Below are positions 9,624-18,448 of a DNA stretch of 64,000 nt, one piece after another. Location: positions 124,001 to 188,000 of the forward strand of contig CAWDUI010000055.1 of NCBI GenBank assembly GCA_963805445.1. The letters are read 5' to 3'. The notes beneath the pieces were generated by a model. That model searched no databases, had not been told where the DNA came from, and was given only the letters and a program-made list of their open reading frames with translations. Position numbers and translations under genes: made by a program. The stretch is from JAENVT01 sp963805445 (lineage in GTDB: Bacteria; Actinomycetota; Acidimicrobiia; Acidimicrobiales; Ilumatobacteraceae). How positions within the stretch are numbered: position 1 is the stretch's first letter; every line of letters begins with the position of its first letter.

Positions 9624-10270
9624 ATGCCCTCGGCAAGCCGTCCATTCTTGATCGGCGTGGCCGGTGGAACGTGCGCTGGCAAGACCATGATCTGCGAGCG
9701 GCTGGCCACGCTGGCGGGTGACGATCAACTCGCTGCTCATCCGGCTGGACTCCTACCAGGTCGACCACACCCAGCAGTCGCTGGCCGAGCGGGCTGCCAC
9801 CAACTATGACCATCCCGATGCCTATGACTGGGCACTGCTCAACGAGCACCTCGCCTTGCTGGTCGCCGGCCAGTCGGTGATGTCGCCGACCTACGACTTC
9901 GCGGTCCACAATCGCAGCGAGGCAGTCACCTTGCTGCACCCGGCGCCGGTCATGGTCGTCGAAGGGATCTTGGTGCTGCACGACCCGGCGCTGCGCGAGC
10001 ACCTCGACTTGAAGGTCTACGTCGACGCCGATGCAGACCTGCGGTTCATCCGCCGGCTGCAACGCGATGTCGTGGCGCGTGGCCGCACACCCGACAGCAT
10101 CATCGAGCAGTACCTGACGACGGTGCGACCCGGCCACGAGCAGTTCATCGAACCGAGCAAGCGTCACGCCGACGTGATCATTCCGTGCGGTGGCGAGAAC
10201 GAACCCGCCATCCAGTTGCTGCTGGCGCTGGTACGTCAGACCACCAGCGGTCATGCCACCGTCGACGTAG
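9624..10270 (+). CDS. Uridine kinase-like P-loop kinase, frameshifted, 3' end uncertain
   Basis: From ATG 9624 the sequence gives PFLIGVAGGTCAGKTMICER with a Walker A motif (GGTCAGKT). After a frame switch near 9720 come LIRLDSYQVDHTQQSLAERA, NYDHPDAYDWALLNEHL (the NFDHPDAFD-type uridine kinase block), VMVVEGILVLHDPALREHLD (EGIL, Walker B region) and RRLQRDVVARGRTPDSIIEQ with the arginine-rich lid. Uridine kinases phosphorylate uridine and cytidine to the monophosphates in pyrimidine salvage. The frame stays open far beyond the family length and into the opposite-strand SDR, so another indel probably hides the real stop. I placed the end at the TAG at 10268-10270, the first in the next frame; it could be some tens of bases earlier. 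Confidence 0.75.
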
Positions 10271-11004
10271 AGGATCTGGCCGTTGACGAAGCTCGACGCC
10301 TCGCTCGACAAGAACACGATCGCCCCGCCCAGCTCGTCGACGTGCCCCCATCGCCCGGCGGGCGTGCGTTGCGCAACCCACGCCGAGAACTGCTCGTCGG
10401 CGACCAGCGCCGACGTCAGCTCGGTGGCGAAGTACCCGGGGGCGAGCGCGTTGACCTGGATGCCGAGCGGCCCGAGGTCGGCGCACATCCCACGCGTCAG
10501 CAGCTTCAGTCCACCCTTTGTTGCGGTGTAGGGCGCGATCGTCGGTCGACCGAGCTCGGATTGCACCGAGCAGATGTTGACGATCTTGCCCCGGCCCCGA
10601 CGCACCATGTGCGCGGCGACTGCCTTGCCGACCGTGAAGGCAGCAACCAGGTTGACCTCGACGAGCCGGCGGAAGTCGTCGACCGAGAAGTCGAGCAGCG
10701 GCGCTCGCTTCTGCAGCCCGGCGTTGTTGACGAGCACGTCGATCGGCCCGACGTCGCGTTCCACCGAATCAACGGCTGCGACGACGGCATCGGGATCGCA
10801 CACGTCGAATGCACAGCAATGAACAATGAGGCCGTCGGCTCGCAGGTCGTCGGCGGCCGCAAGGAGCACCGACTCGGTCCGTGCGTTGAGGATCAGTTCG
10901 GCGCCGGCGTTGCCCAGCGCACGAGCGAGCGCCAGGCCGATGCCACGGCTCGAACCGGTCACCAGCGCAATGCGACCCGACAGGTCGAATGGCGATGGGC
11001 TCAT
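10236..11004 (-). CDS. SDR family NAD(P)-dependent oxidoreductase (gluconate 5-dehydrogenase-like)
   Basis: Classic short-chain dehydrogenase of about 255 residues. The cofactor motif TGSSRGIG is near residue 16, NNAG near residue 90, and the active-site Ser-Tyr-Lys is in NICSVQSELGRPTIAPYTATKG. The end VNGQILYVDGGMTA is typical. The mix of motifs is closest to gluconate 5-dehydrogenase/2-deoxy-gluconate dehydrogenases, which reduce or oxidise sugar acids; the exact substrate is open. A probable 1-base indel near 10240 hides the stop: in the correct frame TGA lies at 10236-10238, and without it the frame runs through the kinase gene. The start overlaps the upstream amidohydrolase stop by 4 bases (ATGA), so the two form an operon. 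Confidence 0.85.
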
Positions 11005-12326
11005 CGAGCGCGCCCGCCGGCCGAGATGTCGTCACGCACGATCACGCCGTCCTTCATCACCAGGTCGATGCGCTCGCGGTCCTGCAGCACAGCGATGTCG
11101 GTCAGCGGATCGCCGTCGACCACGATCACGTCCGCCAGCCAACCAGGGCGCAACTCCCCCAGTTCATGCCCGCGGCCCATCATCGCCCCACCATGGCTCG
11201 TGGCCGCGACGAGCGCCGCTGTCGGTGAGAATCCGAACAGCGTGACGAACAGTTCGAGGTCCCGCGCGTTGCGGCCTTGCGGCGTGCACGCCAGGCCGTA
11301 GTCGCCACCTGGCACGACGCGCACGCCGCGTCTGTGCAGTTCCTGCATGTTGCCGGCGGTGATCTCCAGCTCCTCCTCCAGGTCCCGGCGAGCCTGCCGG
11401 CCGAGGTGGAGGCCATACTTGTCGCCTTCGTGCAGATAGGCGTACGGGAAGCCCACGGCCGGAGCGACGAACACGGTCTCCTTGACCGACTCGATCATGT
11501 CGAGCGCCTCGGAATCGGCGAGAGCGGCGTGGTAGATGATGTCGACGCCGTGCCGCACACACATCTTGACCGAACCCGCGCTGGTGGCGTGGCCGGCCAC
11601 TCGGCGCCCTCGACCGTGGGCCACATCGACGACCGCCGCAAGCTCGTCGTCGTCGATCAACGTCGTGTTCGCCCCCGCGCCCATGTCGCCCCAGTCGCGA
11701 TCGCCCGACACGTTGACCTTGAAGATGTCGACGCCCTCGCGGGCGAAGCGCCTGGCGGCCAGGCGGAACGCCTCGGGCCCATCGCAGATGCACGCGAACC
11801 GCGCCGCCTCCGGGATCGGGAAGTGAGCCTGGTCGAGGTCACCGAGATTGCCGGTCGGCGTGATCTCCTGGCTCGCCGCCAACATCCGCGGACCCGGGAT
11901 CTGACCGGCGTCGATGGCGTTGCGCACCACCACGTCGAGCCTGGGCTTCGACGCCGCAGCGCTGACCAGGCTGGTGAACCCGTGGTCGAGCAGCAGCGCT
12001 GCGTTGGCGATCGCGGCGATGAGGTTCTCCTCGACCGGCATCAGCACGAGGTCCATCAAGCTGGCGACGTTGGTGAACGAGATGTGCGCGTGGCCTTCGA
12101 CCAGGCCGGGCATCACGGTTCGGCCGTCGAGCTCGATACGCATCGCGTGTGCGGGTGGCTCCCACGATTCCGTGTCGGGAACGACGGCCTCGATGCGGTT
12201 GCCGACGATCAGCACGTCGGCGGCATACAGCGGCTGCCCGCTGCCGTCGAAGACCATGCCGCCGCTCAGAAGAATCGGATGATGAGGGTCGGCGACACCG
12301 ATCTCCGGGCTTCGTTCATCGTTCAC
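11001..12326 (-). CDS. Metal-dependent amidohydrolase (imidazolonepropionase/prolidase-like)
   Basis: 441 residues from GTG 12326, which has AGGAG-rich sequence (GAGGAGAAGGAG) at the right distance upstream; the longer open frame reaching 12542 lacks this. A short beta-sandwich start (ILLSGGMVFDGSGQPLYAAD) precedes the metal-dependent barrel. PGLVEGHAHIS holds the HxH metal motif, DIFKVNVSGD the likely carboxylated Lys, RVAGHAT and DIIYHAAL the two further His, and PGGDYG the catalytic Asp. The C-terminus GWLADVIVVDGDPLTDIAVL is the usual strand returning to the N-terminal domain. Members hydrolyse cyclic amides or dipeptides, so the assignment stays at family level. It is the first gene of an operon with the SDR. 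Confidence 0.85.
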   Translation of the reverse strand: MNDERSPEIGVADPHHPILLSGGMVFDGSGQPLYAADVLIVGNRIEAVVPDTESWEPPAHAMRIELDGRTVMPGLVEGHAHISFTNVASLMDLVLMPVEENLIAAIANAALLLDHGFTSLVSAAASKPRLDVVVRNAIDAGQIPGPRMLAASQEITPTGNLGDLDQAHFPIPEAARFACICDGPEAFRLAARRFAREGVDIFKVNVSGDRDWGDMGAGANTTLIDDDELAAVVDVAHGRGRRVAGHATSAGSVKMCVRHGVDIIYHAALADSEALDMIESVKETVFVAPAVGFPYAYLHEGDKYGLHLGRQARRDLEEELEITAGNMQELHRRGVRVVPGGDYGLACTPQGRNARDLELFVTLFGFSPTAALVAATSHGGAMMGRGHELGELRPGWLADVIVVDGDPLTDIAVLQDRERIDLVMKDGVIVRDDISAGGRAR

Positions 12327-12388
12327 TGATGAGCTCCTTCTCCTCGAGACGGTGTCGCCGCCGATCATACGATCGCCGCGCCGTGTGA

Positions 12389-12404
12389 GTACCGGTGGTA
12401 CCGA
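12389..12404 (+). repeat. GTACCG double-motif repeat (copy 1 of 3)
   Basis: GTACCGGTGGTACCGA, preceded by TGTGA. Two near copies are found at 43479-43494 and, inverted, at 43528-43543. This one lies between the arsR stop and the start of the amidohydrolase operon. It is a direct repeat of GTACCG with a 9-base period. Function unknown. Confidence 0.5.
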
Positions 12405-12421
12405 GTCGCGCCCGATCGGGT

Positions 12422-12769
12422 TCAGGAGCTCGCTTGCCGGGCGGGCCGCGGGTCGTCCCACGGGGCGCTGGTGGGGAGCCGGCCCATCACGAGTTCCGCT
12501 GCGCTCGGGAAGCAGTCGAGACAGGCGTCGTTGATCCGCCACCAGCTGTTCGTGCCGACCCGTTCGACGAGGATGAAGCGAACGTCGCCGAGGATCTTCA
12601 GATGGTGTGAGATCGTCGATTGACCGACGTCGAGGTGTTCGACGATCTCGCCGACGCTCATTGGTCTCGCCTCGCTGGCCAGCAGGTTGAGGATCAAGAC
12701 GCGGGTCGGGTCACCGAGCGACCGGAACCACGACGCCCATTCGGTGGCGTCTTCGCGCGAAACATTCAT
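12422..12769 (-). CDS. arsR: ArsR/SmtB family metalloid-sensing repressor
   Basis: 115 residues. A winged helix-turn-helix occupies about residues 12-80: FRSLGDPTRVLILNLLA, then MSVGEIVEHLDVGQSTISHH with LKILGDVRFILVER. Cys83 and Cys86 (DACLDCFPSA) follow the wing and are the only cysteines, a plausible As(III) site at the C-terminal side. The block CFPSAAELVMG is typical of arsenic-operon ArsR proteins. Repressors of this family leave the operator when they bind arsenite or trivalent organoarsenicals. A 16-base palindrome lies 6 bases upstream of its start codon and recurs in the arsI promoter region, indicating auto-regulation and control of the neighbours. The gene is downstream of, and on the same strand as, the ArsN1-like acetyltransferase. 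Confidence 0.85.
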   Translation of the reverse strand: MNVSREDATEWASWFRSLGDPTRVLILNLLASEARPMSVGEIVEHLDVGQSTISHHLKILGDVRFILVERVGTNSWWRINDACLDCFPSAAELVMGRLPTSAPWDDPRPARQASS

Positions 12770-12774
12770 CGAAC

Positions 12775-12790
12775 ATCGACGATAGTCGAT
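12775..12790. promoter_or_regulatory. Candidate ArsR operator upstream of arsR
   Basis: ATCGACGATAGTCGAT: 6-base inverted arms ATCGAC/GTCGAT around GATA. The same 16 bases recur exactly at 13368-13383. The position, ending 6 bases before the arsR start codon, would block translation initiation or the transcript start. Confidence 0.7.
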
Positions 12791-12832
12791 TGATCAGTTC
12801 GCCGGCATCGGTCTCGCAGCGCCGGCAACCGA

Positions 12833-13333
12833 TCAGCAACCAACGACGGTGCTGCGCCGTTCGAGGAGGAGCGTGTCTCGCCACACGCCACGGAGCCGGC
12901 CGATGCGGTGGCGTGTGCCGATGACCCGAAATCCGCATCGCACATGTAACGCCACGCTGGCGGTGTTCTCGGGGAAGATCCCGGTTTGCACCGTCCAGAT
13001 CCCACCCGCCTCCGACGACGCGATCAGCGCAGTCAACAGCGTCCTGCCGACGCCATGACGGCGATGGTCGGGGTGGATGTAGATGCTGTTCTCGGCGACT
13101 CCGCCATACACACATCGGTCCGATACCGCTGACAACGCTGCCCAACCAGCGACCCTGCCGCCGACGATGGCGACCAGCCGGTGCTCGCCGAGGTGGGTCC
13201 CGTCCCAGTGCTGCCAGGTTGGTGCGTCGGTTTCGAACGTGGCCTGACCAGCGGCGATGCCTGCTTCGTAGATCTCTCGAACTGCCGGCCAGTCGTCAGC
13301 GAACATCGCTCGGATCGTGGGGTCGCCACTCAC
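12833..13333 (-). CDS. GNAT N-acetyltransferase, ArsN1 / phosphinothricin acetyltransferase-like
   Basis: 166 residues from GTG 13333 (an upstream ATG at 13411 would place the coding start on top of the operators, so I prefer GTG). The order is TIRAMFADDWPAVREIYEAG, FETDAPTWQHW, AGWAALSAVSDRCVYGGVAE, then the acetyl-CoA site YIHPDHRRHGVGRTLLTAL and GFRVIGTRHRIGRLRGVWRD. This is the pattern of phosphinothricin/methionine sulfoximine acetyltransferases. The same subgroup is found in ars operons as ArsN1, which acetylates the amino group of the arsenic antibiotic arsinothricin. The location between ArsR and ArsI supports the ArsN1 reading; phosphinothricin-type activity cannot be excluded. Confidence 0.75.
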   Translation of the reverse strand: MSGDPTIRAMFADDWPAVREIYEAGIAAGQATFETDAPTWQHWDGTHLGEHRLVAIVGGRVAGWAALSAVSDRCVYGGVAENSIYIHPDHRRHGVGRTLLTALIASSEAGGIWTVQTGIFPENTASVALHVRCGFRVIGTRHRIGRLRGVWRDTLLLERRSTVVGC

Positions 13334-13367
13334 GCTGTGAGATTCGGAGAGCGCGGATTCATCGACA

Positions 13368-13455
13368 ATCGACGATAGTCGATAGACGATCTCCGAGACA
13401 AGCATTGACATTCGTCGATATATTCACTATCGTCACTACATCGACAATCGTCAAT
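13368..13455. promoter_or_regulatory. Three ArsR operator candidates at exact 36-base spacing
   Basis: Sites fitting ATYGAC-N4-GTCRAT start at 13368 (ATCGACGATAGTCGAT), 13404 (ATTGACATTCGTCGAT) and 13440 (ATCGACAATCGTCAAT). The first is identical to the site before arsR; an overlapping half-repeat lies at 13361. They fill the divergent gap between the acetyltransferase and arsI, so one set could control both promoters. Confidence 0.7.
13405..13433 (+). promoter_or_regulatory. Candidate sigma-70-type promoter for arsI
   Basis: TTGACA at 13405-13410 (perfect -35), a 17-base spacer, and TATCGT at 13428-13433 as a moderate -10. The -35 box lies inside the middle operator, so bound ArsR would exclude RNA polymerase. 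Confidence 0.6.
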
Positions 13456-13488
13456 GTAATGTTGGCGTTGCTTTCTCAGGAGGAGATC

Positions 13489-13917
13489 ATGTCCCGTGTT
13501 CAACTGGCCCTCAACGTGGCCGACCTCGACGCTTCGATCGAGTTCTACACCAAGCTGTTCAAGACCGAGCCGGCCAAGATCCGTGAGGGCTATGCCAACT
13601 TCGCGATCGCCGACCCGCCGTTGAAGCTGATCCTGTTCAGCGGCATGGGGGAACCCGGCTCGTTGAACCACATCGGAGTCGAGGTCGAAGATGTCGAGGC
13701 CGTGCAAGCAGTGATTGCTCACGCCAGCGATTCCGGTCTCGATCAGAAGGTCCGCGAAGACGTGTCGTGTTGCTTTGCCGTCCAGGACAAGACCTGGGTG
13801 AGGGGCCCGGAGAACGACTGGGAGTTCTACTTCGTCAAGGGTGATGCGGCGACAATGTCCTATGCGGACGACGACGAGGCCACTCGCTGGCCGACGGAGA
13901 AGTCGACCTGCTGCTGA
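13489..13917 (+). CDS. arsI: ArsI/CadI family dioxygenase (C-As lyase)
   Basis: 142 residues from ATG 13489, with a strong AGGAGGAG ribosome-binding site. It is a vicinal-oxygen-chelate fold protein: MSRVQLALNVADLDASIEFY at the start, GYANFAIADPPLKLILF, and LNHIGVEVEDVE. Likely metal ligands are Gln5, His61 and Glu112 (Gln in first position is seen in actinobacterial ArsI). A vicinal Cys94-Cys95 pair (EDVSCCFAVQDKTWVRGPEN) is the trivalent-arsenic binding site of this family. ArsI uses Fe(II) and oxygen to split the carbon-arsenic bond of trivalent organoarsenicals. CadI homologues are induced by cadmium, so that reading remains open. A second pair, Cys-Cys, ends the protein. Confidence 0.85.
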   Translation: MSRVQLALNVADLDASIEFYTKLFKTEPAKIREGYANFAIADPPLKLILFSGMGEPGSLNHIGVEVEDVEAVQAVIAHASDSGLDQKVREDVSCCFAVQDKTWVRGPENDWEFYFVKGDAATMSYADDDEATRWPTEKSTCC

Positions 13918-13974
13918 ACGTGGTTCGCGCTGTCACGGCGGTGGCGCAATCGTCTTCGACCGGCCAGTTACGAC

Positions 13975-14424
13975 CTACCCCGCGCGGGCCTGATCGAGGG
14001 CGACGGCCAGGCTTTCGACGGGCGTCGACTTGTGTGCCTCGAATTCGAACGAGCCGCCGCGAGCATTCAATGTGACCTGCCGCCGCAGCATCGACTTGTC
14101 GGCGACGATCGAGTCGACTTCGGCGATCGGCACATCGCTGACGATTGCATCCGCCTTCGTGCCCATTGCGTTCATCTTGAGGATGAGCAGCCGCTGCGTC
14201 GTGACGGCCAGCGCGGCCCAACGGGGGACGTCGATGCCGGTCTGCTTGCTGGATTCCTGAGTCGTCTTGCCGCCGCGGCCACTGATCAGGGCGCCGGCAA
14301 CGCCGCCCAACGCCGTTGCGTTGCCCGAGCCCTTGGGCTGAACGCAAACCGCCGCAAGAACCTCCTCATCAGGACCAACCAGCCCGACGACCGATTCGGT
14401 CAGCTTCCCGTCCTTACCGAACAT
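13975..14424 (-). CDS. Conserved-looking hypothetical protein, PH-domain-like
   Basis: 149 residues from ATG 14424, chosen because GAGGAGG lies just upstream; the longer open frame to 14451 has no such site. It starts MFGKDGKLTESVVGLVGPDE and contains a glycine-rich stretch (GGVAGALISGRGGK). The C-terminal half alternates short strands (AALAVTTQRLLILK, IVSDVPIAEVDSIVADKSML, QVTLNARGGSFEFEAHKS) and ends in a helix. This resembles bacterial PH-like domains (lipid or protein binding), where VT--RL-- is a common strand. There is no catalytic motif. It is cytoplasmic, with no signal peptide. Function unknown. Confidence 0.6.
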   Translation of the reverse strand: MFGKDGKLTESVVGLVGPDEEVLAAVCVQPKGSGNATALGGVAGALISGRGGKTTQESSKQTGIDVPRWAALAVTTQRLLILKMNAMGTKADAIVSDVPIAEVDSIVADKSMLRRQVTLNARGGSFEFEAHKSTPVESLAVALDQARAG

Positions 14425-14598
14425 CGCATTCCTCCTCAAGAGTTGCTCCAACGGCGGCCGAATCGTAGTCGCCGCTGGGACTACCGAACGATGGGGAGCC
14501 GGACCCGCACGTCGGTCGATCCGGGGCGAAGCGCCCTGAGGTTGTCGCAGGTGGCGTCGTCCGTCAACAGCGTTTCGCTGTCGTTGCGCGGGCTCATC

Positions 14599-17053
14599 TC
14601 ATTCGCTTCGTAGCACTTCGGCGGTGCGAACTCGAGCCGTGAGCCGGGCCGGCCAGACCGCCAGCAGCGCCATGGAGATCAGCACGGCCGGCACGGCGAT
14701 CAACAGCGGTGCCGACGCGAACGGCCCACGATAGACAAATGAAAGCGAGTTGGTGACGAGCCGCCACACCTGCCGGCCGACGAGAACACCAATCGGAAGA
14801 CCGATTGCGACGGCGACCACACCGATGACCGTCGCTTGCCAGGCGACGCACGCCCCGGCCTGGCGCGGGGTGAGGCCGAGTGCTCGAAGCACGGCAACGT
14901 CACGTGTGCGCCGGCGCGCTCCCGATGCCAGGGTGTGGGCCACGGCGCCGAGTCCGAGCAGCACCAGGAAACCGGCCAGGTACAACGGCAATCGCCTCAC
15001 GTTCGAGAGGTTGGCAACGTCTGGCACGGCCGACGGCGGGCTGGCCCCCACGTCGGCGAGTTCGGCGAGGGCCTTCTGGTGGTCGACCCCCTTGGCCAGT
15101 CGTACCACGCCGACCTCTTCGCGTTGATCGGGAGGAACCCCCGCACGGTCGAGACCGTCGGGAGTGACCCAGGCGCCCTCGTCGAACGACGAGTGCGGCG
15201 TCTGCGCCAGGAGCGCCAGGCCGACGACGACATACGACTGACCGTCGAAGGTCACCGATTGGCCGATGTGCGAATGGAGAACGGCAGCCGAGCGGGGACC
15301 AAGGGCAACTTCGGCATTGCCGACGGGGGCGCGGCCCCGATAAATCGTGAACTGCAGGGCACCCTGAAGAGGCTGGATCGTGTACATCGGAACGTCGACC
15401 TGACCGACCTGTGCGGCGAAGCGATCGACGAGCGCGATGTCGGCCACGTTCCGGTCGGCCTTCAAGCGGGCGACAACGGCCGCATCGCTCTGGTCCCCAG
15501 AGGGCGAGATCTCCAGATCCCACACCGTTCCAACGACCCTCGGGTGATTCGAGCGCATCGTCGATACCGCCGACAAGGGTCATCGCGCCCACAATTCCGA
15601 CGACACCGACGACGGCTGCAACAAGTGCGGGACGGACCGGCGCGTTGTTGGCTGCGGCTCGGTCGAGGGCGAGACTGGCGCCCACCGCCGACGGCACCGA
15701 CAGCCCCACGCGGGTCGCGCTCCCCAGCACGCGGCTGTGGGGCACGCGGAGGCGTCGCTGGGCGGCCCTCAGCGACACCCACGCCGCCAGCAGTACCCCA
15801 GCGAGCACGACCAGACCGGTAGCAACCGAGGCCGCCACGGCGAGCGGACGAACATGCATGCCGAGATCCGGATCCAACTGCCTCGACAGGCCGATCGGGA
15901 ATCGTGCCGAGAGGGCAATGCTGGACAGAACAGCCACGGTGGAAGCAACCGCCGCCGTGAACGCGTGCTGGGCGACGGCGCCTGTGACGATCGCCCTGTC
16001 GGGCAGCCCCATCGCCGACAGCGTCGGAGCCGATTCGAGCCCCGCCCGGACGGAACGCACAACCGCCTGGCCGACCAGTACGACAGCCGCGATCAATGCG
16101 ACGGAGGCGAACAACATCAACGCGGTGCGCTCCAGATCGACCGATCCCTCGACTCGTTTGATGTCATTGCTGAGGTCCTTCACGGGGATGTCGGAGCGCC
16201 CGTACACGCTGGCAACGTGGCTCTGAAACGCGGCAAGGTCGGCGGTTCCGTGCCGCAGCCGGACGAGTGCATTCGTGAAGAACACGCTGACATCCTTCAG
16301 GTGGGCGTCGGCCCAGCCGGGCCCTGGGAGCAGCAGACCACCCGAGGCAAACGACAACACGGACTCCATCGGCAGGCGCACGACACCGACGACTCGCATC
16401 TGCGTCACCGGGCCGTTCGCGGTCGACCAATCGAAATTCGGTGGCGTACCGTCCGGATATTGGGCGGCCTGCGCCAACGAGAGGTTGCGCCAGGTGAAGA
16501 CCGACCCCACTCGAATGCCCAGCCCGGCACGTACGACCGGCTCAGTGACGACCATCTCGTCGTCCCGCGCTGGATTCGGAAGGCGACCCGCCAACACCTT
16601 GGCCCGTTCGATCGTGGTGAACCAGTCCTGGCCAACCGGGATGAGCGGTGAGGCGTCGGAAGGCAACCCATCGAAATGACTCTCGTTGAGAGCGAACCCC
16701 GCCCAGGCTGCAACCTCGGGAAACGATCCCAACTTCGTGACGTCGGCATCTCCCACGCGCACCTGGCTCGGGAAGAACACGGCGTCGGCGGCAGCCAGGT
16801 GTTCTCGCATGCGCTGGTACGCCGAACCACTGCGCTGTGCGCCATCGACGGCAGCGATCACCAGCCCTGCGGCCACCCCGGCCATCACGCCGAGGACCAG
16901 AAGGCTCGCCCAGCGCCGTCGCCATTCGGAACGGGTCCAGACTGCAATCGGTACCCGCGAGGCACCGGTCGCCGGATCGGGCGGGCGAGCAATCACAGGA
17001 CCATCTTGCCCGAGACTCCGGCGCGCCAACAGGGCGCGGGCACCCCCCGGCAA
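14599..17053 (-). CDS. FtsX-like ABC transporter permease, frameshifted
   Basis: About 815 residues when joined. A first membrane helix (LLVLGVMAGVAAGLVIAAVD) is followed by a long extracytoplasmic domain (MacB-like), then three helices near 15770-16130 and further helices toward the C-terminus. The end, ARRRTRDVAVLRALGLTPRQ and ARLTARVRTAEVLRSE, is diagnostic for the second FtsX domain. The frame switches near 15560. Such permeases pair with an ABC ATPase to move lipids, peptides or act as mechanotransmitters, but no ATPase gene is adjacent. The start is uncertain: TTG 17053 opens the frame and GTG 16996 is an alternative, and neither has a good ribosome-binding site. A further indel could also hide the true N-terminus. 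Confidence 0.75.
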
Positions 17054-17127
17054 GGTGTGGCTGGCACGTAGTCATCCGCCCTCGGCTCGTGTGGACGACT
17101 CTGACGAAGGTCGGCGAGACTGAGGAT

Positions 17128-17589
17128 GTGTTCGAGCGTGTCATCGTCCCACCGGTTGCGCTCACGACACCCTGGTTCCGGTTGGAGATGTTGGCGCCGG
17201 TGCACAACGAACGTGACTACGAGGCGTGGATGTCGAGCATCGAGCACATCCGGGCCACAGCCGGGTTTGCGCAACTGGATTGGGGAGGTGACGACTGGCC
17301 GATGCCAATGACGTTGGACCAGAACCTCGCCGATCTGGAGCAACATCGGCGTGAGTTCGTCGCTGGTGAAGCGTTCGCGTACAGCGTGCTGGACGGCGAC
17401 GACGTGATCGGATGCGTCTACATCGACCCCGACGGCAGTGGTGCCGCTGAGGCGATGGTTCGGTCATGGGTCCGAGCGTCGTGCGCTGAACGGGACCTGG
17501 ATCTGGCCGTCGAGATCGATCAGTGGCTGCGCGTGGCGTGGCAATTTCGGTCGCGGCGCTGGCCCGGACGGCCGGCGCTCGGCTCGTAG
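17128..17589 (+). CDS. GNAT-like acetyltransferase family protein
   Basis: 153 residues from GTG 17128. It begins VIVPPVALTTPWFRLEMLAP and contains a region rich in Trp and Asp (QLDWGGDDWPMPMTLDQN) and a core strand pair, FAYSVLDGDDVIGCVYIDPD, the usual beta4-beta5 of GNAT proteins. The Arg/Gly acetyl-CoA loop is poor (SWVRASCAERDLDLAVEIDQ), so catalytic activity is uncertain. It diverges from the FtsX-type permease. The start is weakly supported, with no clear ribosome-binding site. Confidence 0.55.
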   Translation: MFERVIVPPVALTTPWFRLEMLAPVHNERDYEAWMSSIEHIRATAGFAQLDWGGDDWPMPMTLDQNLADLEQHRREFVAGEAFAYSVLDGDDVIGCVYIDPDGSGAAEAMVRSWVRASCAERDLDLAVEIDQWLRVAWQFRSRRWPGRPALGS

Positions 17590-17744
17590 CTGTCGTCTCC
17601 CGTCGGAGAGCGATTGTGGTTGCTCACTACACTCGCTCGAAGCGCTGAAGTTCGTTCGTCCCCCACACGTGCCGACGGATTCTCGATGTCGTCGAACGTG
17701 GTTCAACACCACGGCGGACGCAGGTCACCACACCCGGAGGAAAC

Positions 17745-18416
17745 ATGCGGTTACTTCTCACCTCGGCCGGAGTCAACAATCCGACCATCCATGACGCGCT
17801 GGTCGACCTGCTCGACAAGCCGATCGACGAGTGCACTGCACTGTGCATCCCGACCGCGCAGTACGGCCATCCGCACGTCGGCCCCGGCGTGAAACCGTGG
17901 GGGTTCGTCAGCGGACGTGAGGAGTCGCAGATGACCCAGCTGGGGTGGAAGTCAGTCGGTTTGTTGGAGCTCACCGCGCTCCCCAGCATCGACGAGGAGC
18001 GCTGGGTGCCTCTGGTGCGCGAGACCGACGTGCTGCTCGCCGCGGGCGGCGACTCGCTCTACCTGTGTCACTGGATGCGCGAGTGCGGACTCGCCGACAT
18101 GCTGCCGACGCTCAGCGACACGGTCTGGGTTGGCCTCAGCGCAGGGAGCATGGTGATGACCCCTCGAATCGGCAAGCCCTTCATGGGATGGCAGCCGCCC
18201 AGCGGCGACGACCACACGCTGGGCCTCGTCGACTTCGCCATCTACCCCCACCTCGACCACCCGATGCTGCCGAGCAACACCATGGCCAACGCCGAGAAAT
18301 GGGCGGCCATGCTCGACTGCTCGTCATACGCGATCGACGACGACACCGCCATCCGCGTGGTCGATGGCGCCGTCGACGTCGTCTCGGAAGGGAACTGGCG
18401 GCGGTTCGACCTCTAG
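17745..18416 (+). CDS. Peptidase E-like protein (S51, type 1 glutamine amidotransferase fold)
   Basis: 223 residues from ATG 17745 with GGAGG upstream. It reads MRLLLTSAGVNNPTIHDALV at the start; DVLLAAGGDSLYLCHWMRE and WVGLSAGSMVMTPRIG hold the glycine-rich nucleophile elbow with the catalytic Ser; YPHLDHPMLPSN supplies the His; DDDTAIRVVDG is the usual late strand. S51 peptidases cut N-aspartyl dipeptides or cyanophycin-derived peptides; many actinobacterial members are untested. It is cytoplasmic, with no signal peptide, and stands alone on its strand. Confidence 0.8.
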   Translation: MRLLLTSAGVNNPTIHDALVDLLDKPIDECTALCIPTAQYGHPHVGPGVKPWGFVSGREESQMTQLGWKSVGLLELTALPSIDEERWVPLVRETDVLLAAGGDSLYLCHWMRECGLADMLPTLSDTVWVGLSAGSMVMTPRIGKPFMGWQPPSGDDHTLGLVDFAIYPHLDHPMLPSNTMANAEKWAAMLDCSSYAIDDDTAIRVVDGAVDVVSEGNWRRFDL

Positions 18417-18448
18417 ACCGTCGATGCCCGGTGCCGGACGTCAACCGC

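Noticed and set aside
10271..11301. Continuation of the uridine-kinase frame for about 340 codons
   Set aside because: It is the antisense of the SDR and amidohydrolase genes; the kinase family ends near 10270.
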